Assembly: GCA_037962975.1 (NCBI GenBank)
Contig: CM075671.1
Location: 45,656,501 to 45,720,500, forward strand
Length of the DNA stretch: 64,000 bases
Direction: 5' to 3'
Source of the DNA: Clitoria ternatea
Lineage: Eukaryota; Streptophyta; Magnoliopsida; Fabales; Fabaceae
A program made the translations under genes and the position numbers. The notes beneath the pieces were generated by a model. That model had not been told where the DNA came from. It made no database searches and was given only the letters and a program-made list of their open reading frames with translations. Shown one piece after another: positions 10,512 to 21,105 of this stretch. Each line of letters opens with the position of its first letter. Within the stretch, counting starts at the first letter, position 1.

Positions 10512-13158
10512 ATGTCTGGGAGAGGTTTGGGTGGCTCGAGCCACGTTGGCCCTAGGGGAAGAGGAGGAAGAGCTTTGTCTCGAATTTCCTCAAGTCGTGG
10601 TGGGAGGATCCCTGTGATCTTCCAGTCAAATCCACTTCATTCAGAGAGGGAGGCGTCGCCCTACTTAAGGCGAAGGGTGATAATACCCTCTTCAGAATCC
10701 TCTTCTAGTGAGAGTGAGGAGAGCGCTGATTTATACCTCTCTAATGATGTGAGTTTTTATCGCAGCGTGAAGGCATTTAAATTAGCTGTAAAGAAGATGA
10801 CTGGAGAGAGCACCTCTAGCAGCGGAGCACCATCTCAGCAATATATCGTGAAGACAGCTTCTGGACTGTGTAATGTAGTTGCACACCGGATTAACTGGGT
10901 GAAGTTTTAACAGGAACGTCCATATAGCTGGGTTGCTGATGAATTTCGTGACACACCGCCCTTCCACGCTAGGGAGGACGGAGCGAGGTTAGAGCCTCGC
11001 TTTACAGTCTTCAAAAAGGAAAAGTATAAGGAGCGTTTTATGGTGTTGGCTCCACTTCCATCAGAACGGATATGTCATACACCGGATGAAAGGTCAATAT
11101 ACATGTATGACTTCCTCTTTCTGAATTTAGGTGTGCGCCTTCCCTTAACAAAATTTCAGATGGGGGTCTTGAGGTTTTTAGACTGCGCCCCCTCTCAGCT
11201 TCACCCCAACGGATGGGGTTTGATCCGTTCTCTTGAAGTGCTTGGTGAGCACTTCAACTTCACGCCGACGGTCGCTATGTTTTCTATTTCACACAAGTGG
11301 TCCGTCGTGCAAATAGGGAGAAGGGAGGAGTAAGTTTGATAACCCTCCGGACTCACTCCAAGATCATCAACTTCGAGTCCTACACTGACTCCGCCAAAGT
11401 TGATGGGCGTTCCTTCAAATCTTATTTCACCAGGATCCGTGTTAAGCCTGAGGATCCAATTTTTTGGTTGAATAAAGATGGGATTCAAGAATTTCCCATG
11501 GCCTGGACACATGAGCATTTTTTGTTAACCTCCCAGGCCTATTATACCGATGAAGATGAATTAACCCCAACTTCGGTTTCCGTTCTTTCTGCTCTTCAAT
11601 CATACACCGCCTCGCACAAATTTTTCTCGTGCAGGCGTTTGCTAGGGTCAAAGACCACCCGCGAGGAATATTTGTGTAATTTCCTGTCATTTTTCGTGTT
11701 CTTTCTTTTTATGTCTTGAAATTTTCTATCTCTGATAGTCTTCTTATTTGATTATGCAGTTGAAATCGAGGCTGAGTCATCAGAGATGGATAAGTTGAAG
11801 GGGCTCAAAGCTGGTGGGAAATCCGTTGCAGCTGAGAACGATATTTAGGCAAAACGGAATTCCAAGAAGGCCACCGCTGAGACTATAATTCTTACCTCGT
11901 CTGCTGGTGACGATATTCCTTTACTGGAGGGCGGATCCGAGAAGCCGACCTCTAGTGTTGAGGGTAAAAAGACCAGAGAGAAGAGGAAGAAAGCAAAAAA
12001 TGACTACTCAAAGAAAATGGATTCTCAGCCTTCTCCCAAAAAACCAAAGACTTCCGAAGGGGTAGCTGATCCTGGGGCCTCTAAAGGAAAGGGAAAAAAA
12101 GAGACAACAACGGCTACCCCCAGCAAGGTGGTTACCTTTGGCGCCAGACCAATAAGTTCCTACTTTGCGCCCAAGGTTTCCTGTCCCCCTCCGGGCAACT
12201 CCAATCTTGCCCCATACTTAGTGTATGAGGGTCCAGTTCCTTATGTATCCCTGATTCTCTGTATAAGCTGAAGACTTTAGAGCCTGGAGAAGTAACTCAA
12301 GCTTGTGACGCCGGACAATGGCAACTGGCTGAACTGTCCGGTCTTTTGAGGTCGGTTCGCAGGCTGTCAGAAGATAATGAATGGCTTGGCAAGTTGGCGG
12401 GAAAGGTTAACGACCTTACCATTGCCTCGGTAAAGGACAGAGCGAACATTCTTCGCTTGGAAAGTCGGTTGGAGGCTTCCAAGGAAGAAGGGTACCAGAA
12501 AGACGAAGAAATCTCCAGACTAAAATATCTTGTAAACGAGCTGGAAGCCCAAGTGCTTGATCAGAAGAAAATCAATTCCGACCTCCATGCCAGCCTCTGT
12601 ATGGAGAAGGAGCATTCTACTAAGTTGGGAGAGGAATTGAAGGCAAATAAGGTCGTTTACTCCCAAGGAGCTGAAGACTGGGCTCGTAGGGAAAAGGAGC
12701 TGCTTCTGGAAATTGAGAACTTAAAGTTGGCAAGTTCAAATGATGTCATTACCGCTCTGAAAGCGGATTTGACTGCTGCCAACGCCCGAGCGGAAGAGGC
12801 TGTGGATATCTGTGTCCAAGCAGTCAAGGAATCTTTCGGGTTGGCTGTACGTCAGATTCAATACAGGAATCCCAAAGTGGAACTTAATTTGAACGGTATT
12901 GATCCGTTCTATGAGTTTCATGGAGGGAAACTCGTAGCTCTGGTTGACGATCGTCAAGAGGAACCGCCAAACACTAAGTATAAGCTGGCTCCTCTCCCCA
13001 AAGGCCAGTCAATGGGACCTTCTCTCCTGACCCCTATCACCAAGCAGCCTAGAAGTAAAGGAACAAGTGATGATGTAGGTAAAGTTGCTGGTGATGGGGG
13101 AGGCAAGGCCGGAGATAAAGGCAAAGGAAAGGGCGGAGAGACAAGCCAACAAAAATAG
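10512..13158 (+). pseudogene. Antisense extra gene 2 of element A (Transposase_28-like), spliced, broken
   Basis: Exon 1 (10512-11675) begins MSGRGLGGSS, with a serine-rich acidic N-terminus and the conserved LRFLDCAPSQLHPNGWG and FESYTDSAKVDGRSF. An intron (GT 11676, AG 11759) splits the codon after YL. Exon 2 (11760-13158) reads EIEAESSEMDKLKGLKAGG, then a basic region, a long coiled coil (about 12340-12780), ESFGLAVRQIQYRNP, and the C-terminal GIDPFYEFHGGKLV. Damage: TAA near 10908, a one-base loss near 11281 in AMLFYF, and TAG near 11848 where element B has CAG. Splice position and phase match gene 1, which argues for a real intron. Role in the retrotransposon is not known. Confidence 0.72.
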
Positions 13159-13690
13159 AGCCTTCCTTGTCTTATAGCTTTTATTGGTTCAAATCTGCTG
13201 TGTTCCGAGATCAGCTCCGGATTACTGAATCAATTCTCTCATGTAATTCAGGGTTTGATCAATGAAAAGACAACTTGCTTTATATGTTTGTCCGTTGAAA
13301 ATAATTTCAATAGAATCATTGTATGTATAATGATCTAATCCGGATTTAGACGCGTAAATACTAAATCGGATAGCAGCAAACAAGTTCAGTTCCCATGTAT
13401 AGGTACTTTAATAACCAAAGGCTCGGTTTGATAGAAAAGATAGAATATCTTTTGTTGTATTGATATTGTAGTGTGACAAAATTGTTTACTTAAATCACAC
13501 AAGCCCGGTAAAAGGTGTACCTTAATCTTTGATGATTAGGCTTTCAATTATAAGTACCATAATGGGGTCTACCGTTGTGAGGAAACGTATTGTCATCATG
13601 AGATCAGCTTGCAGTGTTAATCTTGAGAGTTAGTAATTGTGACACGTTTACTAAGTGTTCGATCCTCGGAATACTTGTCAGCTATTTGAT
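13159..13690. other. Spacer downstream of antisense gene 2
   Basis: AT-rich non-coding sequence with a GTGTTCCGAGATCAGCTCCGG motif similar to that following the truncated copies (7149, 8969), so it is probably the 3' untranslated region of the antisense transcript. Nothing else is recognised before the CCGAGTG repeats begin. Confidence 0.5.
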
Positions 13691-13699
13691 ATTGTCCCC

Positions 13700-15115
13700 A
13701 AGCATTATTGGGTGATCAGTTCCGAGTGAATATTTGACTCTGAATGGATTATTTCGAGCAAATGTTCGATTCTGAGTAAATGATTCCGAGTGAGGTTGGT
13801 TCTGGCTAAGTCACCTGGGAAATTCCATTACCCCTCGTGTTGCTCAGTAAAAGCATGTACGTTTTATCCGAGACTTATTTTATGTCAAGGACGGGTAATT
13901 TATCTTGGAAGAATTCCGAGTGATACTTCCGAGTGGAAGTTCTTCCGAGAGAGAACATCGAGTGGGAGTTCTTCTTAGTGAGAGCTCCGAGTGGAAGCTC
14001 CTCTGAGTGAGAGCTCTGAGTGGAAGCTCCTCTGAGTGAGAGCTCCGAGTGGAAGTTCCTCTGAGTGAGAGCTCTAAGTGGAAGCTCCTCTGAGTGAGAG
14101 TTCTAAGTGGAAGCTCTCAGATTAATCCTCTCTGAGTAAAGAGTTCTAATTGAACCTTCCTGGGTGGAAGGTTTCGAGTGATTGTACTTACTACACTCGG
14201 AGTTCAGTTTAGTCTTACAATCCGAGTTTTCATTCAAGCTCGAGTTTTCTGAGTGCAAATTCTCCTGAGTGGAGCATTTCCGAGCGCAACACTACTAATT
14301 GGGATTGCACCGAGCGAATAATTTCCGAGTGGGCTATTTTAGGGGAAGTACCTTTGGTCAGAGGAAGGTTCTGACTTTGCATAAATACGTTTCGGATGGA
14401 AATATTCCGAGTGAATAATTGCTGATTGGAACTCCGAAGCGAAATATTTTCGACTTAAAGAATTCATGAGTCGGACACTAAATTTGAAGTGTTTCCGGGT
14501 AAGGAATTCTAAGGAAAAGTATTTCTGAGCAAAGTTAATGAGAGTGATGATTGATTCTTCGTGAGTCGGATTTCAATGAAATATTGCCGACTGAAGAATT
14601 TTAAGAGTATAGTATCGAACTTGAAGCATTTCCGAGTAAGGAATTCCAAGGAAAAGTATTTCCGAGTAGGGAATTCTTAGGGGAAGTACTTCTCAGTAAT
14701 TTTTTGAATAATCCCGAGTGTGATACTTTAGCGTAGGATTTCACCGAGTGAAGCATTTTCGAGCGGGATATGACCGAGTGAAATATCTCCGATTCCCGCG
14801 TGGCATGGCATCGAGTGGAGAATCTCTGAATAGAAAAACCCCGAGTGAATAGGATATTACCAAGTGAAATGTCTCCAAGTCTTGCATGGCACGGTATCGA
14901 ATGAAGAATTTCTGAATGAAATGTTTCGGGTGAATACGCTTCAGATAGAGACATACCCGAGTGAATTATCCCTAGGTCGGAAATCATGAGTCGGACTTCG
15001 ATGAAATATGACCCGAACTTTGAAGTTACAATGTTTTCAAATAAAGAATTTCAAGAGAAAGTATTACCGATTGAATAATTTCCAGGAGAAGTGCTTCTGG
15101 GAAATTTAAAGTTCG
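13700..15115. repeat. Dense degenerate CCGAGTG repeats, with a 29-bp tandem core
   Basis: The motif TTCCGAGTG and variants recur dozens of times. A regular core starts at 13982, 14011, 14040 and 14069 with a period of exactly 29 bp (GAGCTCCGAGTGGAAGCTCC type). Similar repeat-rich spacers between pol and the 3' LTR are common in Tat and Ogre elements. Open frames across this array, such as 14601-14987 minus, are by-products of the repeats. Confidence 0.85.
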
Positions 15116-15119
15116 GTGT

Positions 15120-15690
15120 AACTTACTTGTTATATATGGAGTTCGGTTCGATCCTACAGTCCAAGCCTTTCATTGGGGTTCGGTTTTGATCCTACTACCC
15201 GTGCCTTTCTTGGCGTTCGGTTTAATCCTACTAACCGTTCTTCAGTCGGTGATAGGTTTTATCCATTCACCGTTCTTCACCGACGTTCGGCTAAACGTAC
15301 TAGTCCTACTCGGAGTTCGGTTCAATCCTACAATCCGAGTCTTCAACACGGGGTTCAGATCAGGGCTAATCCTGAACCTACTGCGCCCGTTACTCGGGGT
15401 TCAGTGTGGTCTTGAAGAAGAACCAGCTTACTGCGCCCAAGCCTTCTCCGGTGTTCGGCCATACCTACTAACTGTACTTGGAGTTCGGTTTAATCCTACA
15501 ATCCAAGCCTTCAACGGTTTTCAGCCAAACTTACTAACCGTACCCAGAGTTCGGTTTAATCCTACAATCTGGGTCTTCGAATGGGGTTCGGTACAGCCTT
15601 ATGGGAAGGTCTGATCCTACTGCGCCCTTTTCCTGGGATTCGGTATGGTCTTTGCAAGAGGACCAATCCTACTGTGCCCAGGTCTTCAGT
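15120..15690. repeat. Degenerate GTTCGGTTTAATCCTAC repeats
   Basis: Imperfect repeats of about 50-60 bp built on GGAGTTCGGTTTAATCCTAC follow the CCGAGTG array. The reverse complement of the same unit occurs in element B at about 48720-48940, so it is a shared component of the post-pol spacer of this family. Near 15703 a GGAGTTACATCATCAA motif also shared with the 1,820-bp unit and with 48495-48545 appears. Confidence 0.8.
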
Positions 15691-15948
15691 TATTCATACA
15701 TATTCGAGGAGTTACATCATCAACTACAGAATGGGTAGTTGAGATCATCCGTCCTGAATATGTTTGTGCACGCCGAATAGACTGAAAATCACAACATAAG
15801 AAAAACTTGAAAGAGTTAAGTTGGTGTATGAAATTCTTATTGAACAAAAATAAGAATTACAATAAAAGCATAGCTGGGATCATGATATAAAGATTTCTCC
15901 GTTGAACAATCTCAAGAGAGAAGAGAAGAGTTTGTATCATTCCAGCAA

Positions 15949-16308
15949 CTAGCTGTAATAAATGCGCAAGTTCTGGGTATTCCACTTGTTTCGGATTGGA
16001 GTGCCATCAAGGTTTTCAAGGCGGTAAGAGCCTTTGCCAGCAATCTCGGATACCCTGTATGGGCCTTCCCAGTTTGGGGCTAGTTTGCCTTGATGAGCGA
16101 ATTTGGTCATTATGGCATTTAGAGAAGGGAAAAGAGGAATGCTGGGCGACGTCAGTGTGCTCTGGACCAACGTTGTGGTGCTGCCTGGCCTTTTGGTGCT
16201 TGCCAATCTGGAGAGTATATCCGCTTTTGTATTCTCTTCGCGTGGAACATGTTTAAATTCCATTTTTGAGAATTTCTCTCTCAACTCCTTGACACAGTTT
16301 AAGTACAA
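15949..16308 (-). pseudogene. pol: Element A: RNase H tail fused to integrase C-terminus, integrase core deleted
   Basis: The segment begins with the linker after the second RNase H (EFKHVPREENTKADILSR), continues to PSIPLFPSLNAIM, then jumps directly to HQGKLAPNWEGPYRV and ends RNKWNTQNLRIYYS. In element B these two parts are separated by about 1.1 kb coding the zinc-finger and catalytic core of integrase. The deletion is in frame. Without an integrase core the element could not have re-integrated alone after the deletion. Stops at the left of the RNase H part fit CAA to TAA changes. Confidence 0.88.
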
Positions 16309-16362
16309 TTGGAGTTGAGGCTCACGAGCTTAATAATCTCCCAGGATCTGTGAAATCACGAG

Positions 16363-17967
16363 TTATGAATCACTACAGAGCGTTGCCTCAGAAGCTCCGA
16401 TGTCAATCGCGGTTCGAAGTCCAGCCAAGCAAGCTTCGTATTCAGCTTGGTTGTTGGAAGTTTTGAAATTAAAATGAAGGGAGATCTCCAAGTGTACTCC
16501 GTCATCACTTTCAAGAACTACACCTGCGCTAGAGCCCTTTTGATTCGATGAACCATCAACATAGATGGTCCAATGAACACGAGGTATGTCTGGATCTATC
16601 CCTGTCATTTCCACAATAAAATCGGCCAGGACCTGAGCTTTAATAACGCCTCGAGGTTTATAGGATATATCAAACTCTGAGAGTTCAATGGACCATTTGA
16701 TCATCCTACCAGCGAGGTCAGGCTTGATTAACATAGAGCGGAGTGGTAGATCCGTTCTTACCAAGATTCGATGTGCGTGAAAATACGGGCGTAGCCGTTG
16801 AGAGGCCCAAACAACAGCGAGGGCTGTCTTTTCAATTTTTTGATACCGGATCTCAACACCTTGTAATGTTTTGCTGGTGAAGTAGACCGGCCTCTGTCCA
16901 TCAGGAGTTTTCTTTACTAAGGCTACACCCAAAGCTTCATCTGAAATAGCTAAGTATAGGATGAGCGTATCCTCAGGGTCAGGCTTCGTTAGAATAGGAG
17001 GTTTGGACAACACCTCCTTAAGCTCTTGGAATGCTTGTTCTTGTTCCTGTCCCCACTCGAATTTCTTGGACTTTTTCAGAACTTTATATAGAGGAAGTGA
17101 CCTGTGAGCCATCTTTGGCATGAACCGTGCCAAGGCTATTACTTTGCCATTCAGGGATTGGACTTCTCTCAGATTTTTTGGACTCTGCATGTTGAGAATC
17201 GTTTGGCACTTCCCTGGATTGGCCTCGATACCGCGTTGAGTTAACATGAAACCCAAAAACTTCCCAGCTGGGACAGCGAAAGTGCATTTCAATGGGTTTA
17301 GCCTCATGTTAAATTCTCTCAAGCGGATAAATACTTGGCGTAGGTCTTCAATATGATCACCTCCAACCGGTGTCTTGGCTATGATGTCGTCGATGTACAC
17401 CTCAACAAGTTTGGTGTGCATGCCCTCAAACACCTTATTGATCATGCGCTGGTATGTGGCTCCAGCATTTTTCAGGCCGAAGGGCATAACGGTGTAGCAA
17501 AAGACACCACGATCATTGACAAAAGTTGTCTTCTCCTGATCCTTCTCGCACATCGGAATTTGGTTGTAACCTGAGTACGTATCCATGAAGCTCAGGTACT
17601 GATAACCAGAGGAATCATCCACCATCCGATCTATGTTAGGAAGAGGATAAGGATCCTTTGGACAGCAACGGTTGAGGTCCACATAATCAATGCACATTCT
17701 CCATTTGCCGTTGGCTTTCCGGACCATTACTACATTTGATAGCCATGAGGAATAACGGATTTCCTTGATAAATCCGGCCTTCAGTAATTCCTCAGTTTGT
17801 TGGCAAGCTGCTTTCTGTTTCTCTGGTCCTAATCTTCTCTTCTTTTGGGCAACCGGTCTCGTCTCTGGGTAGACAGATAATTTATGATGGCAGAAAGCAG
17901 GATCTATGCCAGGCATATCGGCTACAGTCCAAGCAAAGAGGTCTTTGAACTCCTGTAGGAGCATCAA
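16363..17967 (-). CDS. pol: Element A reverse transcriptase and RNase H (long intact ORF)
   Basis: This 534-aa open frame copies element RNA into DNA. In order it shows the entry region (EFKDLFAW), RT fingers and palm (LLKAGFIKEIRYSSW, GKWRMCIDYVDLNRCCP), the catalytic VYIDDIIAKTP near residue 190, LKCTFAVPAGKFLGF, the classical Ty3/gypsy RNase H (ALVKKTPDGQRPVYF), then a second archaeal-type RNase H (IYVDGSSNQKGSS, NNQAEYEA, LCSDS). It ends at a TAA replacing glutamine after SDS. Protease lies upstream, separated by one TAG. The ATG at 17967 is only the first after that stop; the native product was one polyprotein. Confidence 0.9.
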   Translation of the reverse strand: MMLLQEFKDLFAWTVADMPGIDPAFCHHKLSVYPETRPVAQKKRRLGPEKQKAACQQTEELLKAGFIKEIRYSSWLSNVVMVRKANGKWRMCIDYVDLNRCCPKDPYPLPNIDRMVDDSSGYQYLSFMDTYSGYNQIPMCEKDQEKTTFVNDRGVFCYTVMPFGLKNAGATYQRMINKVFEGMHTKLVEVYIDDIIAKTPVGGDHIEDLRQVFIRLREFNMRLNPLKCTFAVPAGKFLGFMLTQRGIEANPGKCQTILNMQSPKNLREVQSLNGKVIALARFMPKMAHRSLPLYKVLKKSKKFEWGQEQEQAFQELKEVLSKPPILTKPDPEDTLILYLAISDEALGVALVKKTPDGQRPVYFTSKTLQGVEIRYQKIEKTALAVVWASQRLRPYFHAHRILVRTDLPLRSMLIKPDLAGRMIKWSIELSEFDISYKPRGVIKAQVLADFIVEMTGIDPDIPRVHWTIYVDGSSNQKGSSAGVVLESDDGVHLEISLHFNFKTSNNQAEYEACLAGLRTAIDIGASEATLCSDS

Positions 17968-17973
17968 CAGTCG

Positions 17974-18879
17974 CTACTCCATTTCTGTATCTAGCTTGTC
18001 ATTAATATGGGTGACCTTTTCTGGAGAATCTCCCAATACGATGTCCCTGGAACTTCCATCCGGTGTGGGCTTTGATGGGTTGGACGGATCAATGTGCAAA
18101 TCCGCCCTAGGGTCCAGGTCGACAAGGCTCATAGAACCAGCAGCTATTCCACAATCGTTGAGTTTCCTCTTTTTATTGGAGGCTTCCAACTTTGTCATAT
18201 TTAGGCTTAGGTTGTAACAGTACCTGGCCATCTCTTGGTCACCTCGAATAGAGGAAACAACATTGTCCTTATCGATAAACTTGATAAGGAGGTGTGGAGT
18301 TGACACGACTGCCTCCATAGCATTCAGGGTGGGGCGTCCTATGATTCCATTGAATGGTGACTCGACATCAATTACCAGCACTCGGGATTTAACCGTTCTG
18401 GCTCCTGGCTCACCTTCAAAGGAGATAAGGGTGTCAAGGTACCCCTTTGTTGGTTGCTTTGCACCATTGAAAGTTGTTAGTTCCTGTGTGTAAGGTTGTA
18501 AGTCTGAGTCATTAAAACCCATTCTTTTAAAGCAATTATAAAAAATAACATCACAGGAACTTCCCTGGTCAACAAGGATTCTTCGGACGTCCTTGTTAGC
18601 TATCACTACAACGATGACTACAGCATCGTCTCCACCAGGAATGGTAGGACCAAAATCCTCATCAGAGAATGAAATTATTGGAGCTTCACCCCCTCCTCTG
18701 TAAAGACGATTGTCTTTAACTTTTCCTTGTACAGACAGAATCATTCTATGATGATTCTTACGGGCTGTAATTAAAGTTCCTCCCCCAGCGAACCCTCCAG
18801 CGATCATATCAATGACTTCACGCCGGCCTTGACGTTGTTGTTGAGGCATGTCATCTCTGTGTGCTATATCCTTAGTCAT
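17974..18879 (-). CDS. pol: Element A protease region
   Basis: A 301-aa frame with the aspartic protease active site RILVDQGSSCDVIFYNC and the downstream strand NGIIGRPTLN typical of retropepsins of plant Ty3/gypsy elements. It processes the Gag-Pol polyprotein. The N-terminal MPQQQRQGRREVIDMI and C-terminal DSPEKVTHIND are shared with element B. It ends at a TAG where a glutamine is expected, seven bases before the RT frame, so the native frame ran through. Confidence 0.85.
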   Translation of the reverse strand: MTKDIAHRDDMPQQQRQGRREVIDMIAGGFAGGGTLITARKNHHRMILSVQGKVKDNRLYRGGGEAPIISFSDEDFGPTIPGGDDAVVIVVVIANKDVRRILVDQGSSCDVIFYNCFKRMGFNDSDLQPYTQELTTFNGAKQPTKGYLDTLISFEGEPGARTVKSRVLVIDVESPFNGIIGRPTLNAMEAVVSTPHLLIKFIDKDNVVSSIRGDQEMARYCYNLSLNMTKLEASNKKRKLNDCGIAAGSMSLVDLDPRADLHIDPSNPSKPTPDGSSRDIVLGDSPEKVTHINDKLDTEME

Positions 18880-18966
18880 TGCACCTTTCTGTTTCTCCGC
18901 AGCAGAGAATTTTCTAACCGGATTACGGTTATTGTCATCCCTATCGTCTAGATCTCTTTCTCTTTT

Positions 18967-20319
18967 CTAATTCCGATCTACCCTGTCAAAGGATTTTTCT
19001 TTGAACAGGTACTGCTTTAATTTGTCTTCTCTAATTAACGTTTCAACTGCGTTCTTTAGAGCTTGGTATTCATCAGTGGAATGACCTGTTTGTTCATGAA
19101 AGTCACAGTACTTACGGGGATTTCCTGGCCTCTTCACAGGGGCTGGCCTCCTGATGCCATAGATGCTGAAAGCTGGCCATCCTACCTCTCTCAAAATTTG
19201 AGATGGCCTGGCTGACAGAGGTGCATAATGGCTAAAGGAATTAACACGCCTTTCTTGAGGTCGAGGAGAGGAGTTATTAACTTTGGGGTTGTTGAATGGC
19301 CTCTCCATGCGTTCTGACCTCATTTTCTCCTTATCTCTCTGCGGCTGTGAAGGTGGTGTTGGTGGCTTTTTCTTCGCAGCCATAGCCTCTAGGTGCATCT
19401 CTATACCCACATACTTTGAGGCTTTTTTCCTGAACTTCTCAAATGTTGTTGGCGGGCTTTTTGCTAGTGAGAAAGCAAAGGCTGATCCTGGCTGCAATGC
19501 CTTGATAACGATATGCAGCTTAATGGACTCTGTGAGGTTAGGAACCAGGGATGCTTCTTTGTAAAACCTCTTCAGGAAATCCTTTAAGGTTTCGTTTTCA
19601 CCCTGCTTAATTTGGGCCAAAGTATGAGATGTCCTGGGAACATCTCTAGAGATGACAAAGTGAGTTTCAAAAATAGCTGCCATTTCAATCCAGGAATCTA
19701 TGGATCCTGAGGGTAAACCTTTGAACCAGCCAAGGGCCTCTTCTGACAATGTTCGCGGGAACATCCGACACATCACGTCTTCATCAGTCCCTAAGTACAT
19801 GGCTTCAAATACGTAGGCATCAAGATGCTTAGTAGGATCAGTTTCGCCATTATACTTTCCAATGGAGAGTGGCTGAGTGGTTTGAAGATGTTTGGGGATG
19901 TGGATACTCATAAGCCTCCTTGAGAAAGGAACTTTGAGTTTGTAAGTTACCGGGGGTGTTGTAATTAGTTCCCTCTTCTCACGAGCAGCTCCATCATCAG
20001 AATCGTGGGTCTGTTCTCTCCCCTCGAACGTGGGGATGTTTGAGTATTAGAGAGTTGTGGATTTTTCTCCATCGATTGTATGGGGAGTGTCTCTTGTGCG
20101 AGATGACTCCTTGTCCTCACTCTTCCTTCTCTCTCTTTGCAATTCTGCGAGTTCCTTTTGGAGTTGACTGATCAACTCATCACGACGATCGGGGCTAGAC
20201 ACTGGTACCACCTTCTTTGAGCTGCCCCCATGAGAATCGAAGTTAAGCTTTCTGAAGGCGTTGGGGTTGGTTTTGCCTTCAGGTTGATTCTCCACGAAAT
20301 CATGTGCTTCGCCTTCCAT
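18967..20319 (-). pseudogene. gag: Element A gag, two stops
   Basis: The ATG at 20319 (MEGEAHDF) lies 46 bp inside the PBS. A lysine- and glutamate-rich N-terminus leads to a TAA at about 20047 where element B has CAA (TLQYS). The main capsid part (18967-19911) has the retrotransposon gag core (MFPRTLSEEALGWFKGLPSG, THTLAQIKQGENETLKDFLK type) and a CX2HX4HX4C-like knuckle, KYCDFHEQTGHSTDE. The last cysteine is tyrosine in A, whereas B keeps it. A TAG ends the segment at 18967-18969; the frame continues toward protease. Confidence 0.87.
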
Positions 20320-20365
20320 TGATGATCACTTGTTCTTTCTCAGGATATGGGAATAACTTTATCGT

Positions 20366-20383
20366 GTCCCACCGGGCGTGCCA
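20366..20383 (-). other. Primer-binding site of element A
   Basis: On the minus strand TGGCACGCCCGGTGGGAC follows the LTR end by one base and differs from the element B site by one base. It begins with TGG as expected for pairing with the CCA end of a tRNA. An arginine tRNA, reported for Ogre/Tat elements, is plausible, but I could not verify the match. Confidence 0.75.
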
Positions 20384-20384
20384 A

Positions 20385-21100
20385 TGATCTGTCCTGAACC
20401 GGGGTCAAGAGATCCGGTGTCGGGGCAGTCACAAATAGTGAAAGGATTACGTCTCTAAGGATCGGTTATGTGAGTATCTGGTCTATATATCTGATATCTC
20501 TGTATGAAGAGGGCGGATTGGGCGTCCTGGAGGTCCTTCACACCGTCCTCACGCATTGAAGTGGGCGAAAGGTGGTGTCACCTGCAAAGAATCTCCGATG
20601 CTCAAGTCAGTAATAATATTCCAAGTGAGGAATATTTTCAGAGAGTAATTGTAAGTTGAAAAGTAGTTGAAGATCCCTCTCTTCATTGATGAAGAGAGTT
20701 CATATACCTGATTGGCTCGATATTCAAGGATCCGTTAGTGGGGAACCACTAACCTCCAATTACACTTGCCAGTATGATTGGGTCAAGTGGCTATTTTATA
20801 TTGAGCGTAGGGAGTGTAGGCTGGTCTTAGGGGACAAGTTGATCATTCCCGTGAGCAGATTTTGGCTCGTAGTGTGGGGAATTATTGATCGGTCACTGTA
20901 GCAATGCCATTTGTCTTCTGTATGGTGACGTGTATGCTATCCGATGTCATGGTGTTATCCTGGACAACCGGTATAGGGAGAGCGCCTGATACGGAATTAG
21001 AGCCCGGATGTATACCGATGACACCGGTTGCACGTTGGCAAACTGTCAAAGACGTTGAAATATGTCTTGTAGAACGGATACCAGTATCGAGGCCAGATCA
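20385..21100 (-). repeat. 5' LTR of element A (716 bp)
   Basis: On the minus strand the LTR starts TGATCTGGCC at 21100 and ends ...GGACAGATCA at 20385, directly before the PBS. A TATA box (TATAAAAT, minus) lies at 20793-20800. The 5 bp after it, ATTAT (21101-21105), would be one copy of the target duplication; the other lies left of the window. Its inner portion matches 3124-3665. Confidence 0.9.
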
Positions 21101-21105
21101 ATTAT

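Larger units (their letters stand above)
3124..21100 (-). mobile_element. Tat-type Ty3/gypsy retrotransposon A, integrase-deleted
   Basis: The element reads right to left: 5' LTR 20385-21100, PBS 20366-20383, gag, protease, RT-RNase H, a dual RNase H remnant, a repeat-rich spacer, antisense genes on the plus strand, then the 3' LTR (3124-3665). The left part of that LTR was displaced beyond the window by the Sirevirus insertion. Gag-pol is typical of the Tat lineage (second, archaeal-type RNase H; extra antisense genes). Integrase is missing. The two LTRs differ by roughly 20 substitutions over about 500 aligned bases (by eye) plus two indels, so A is older than element B. Confidence 0.88.

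Noticed and set aside
14601..14987. 128-aa minus-strand frame
   Set aside because: It lies fully in the CCGAGTG repeat array, and its HS-rich periodic composition follows the repeat.
15186..15614. 142-aa plus-strand frame and overlapping 80-aa frame
   Set aside because: Both are products of the GTTCGGTTTAATCC repeats and have no domain.
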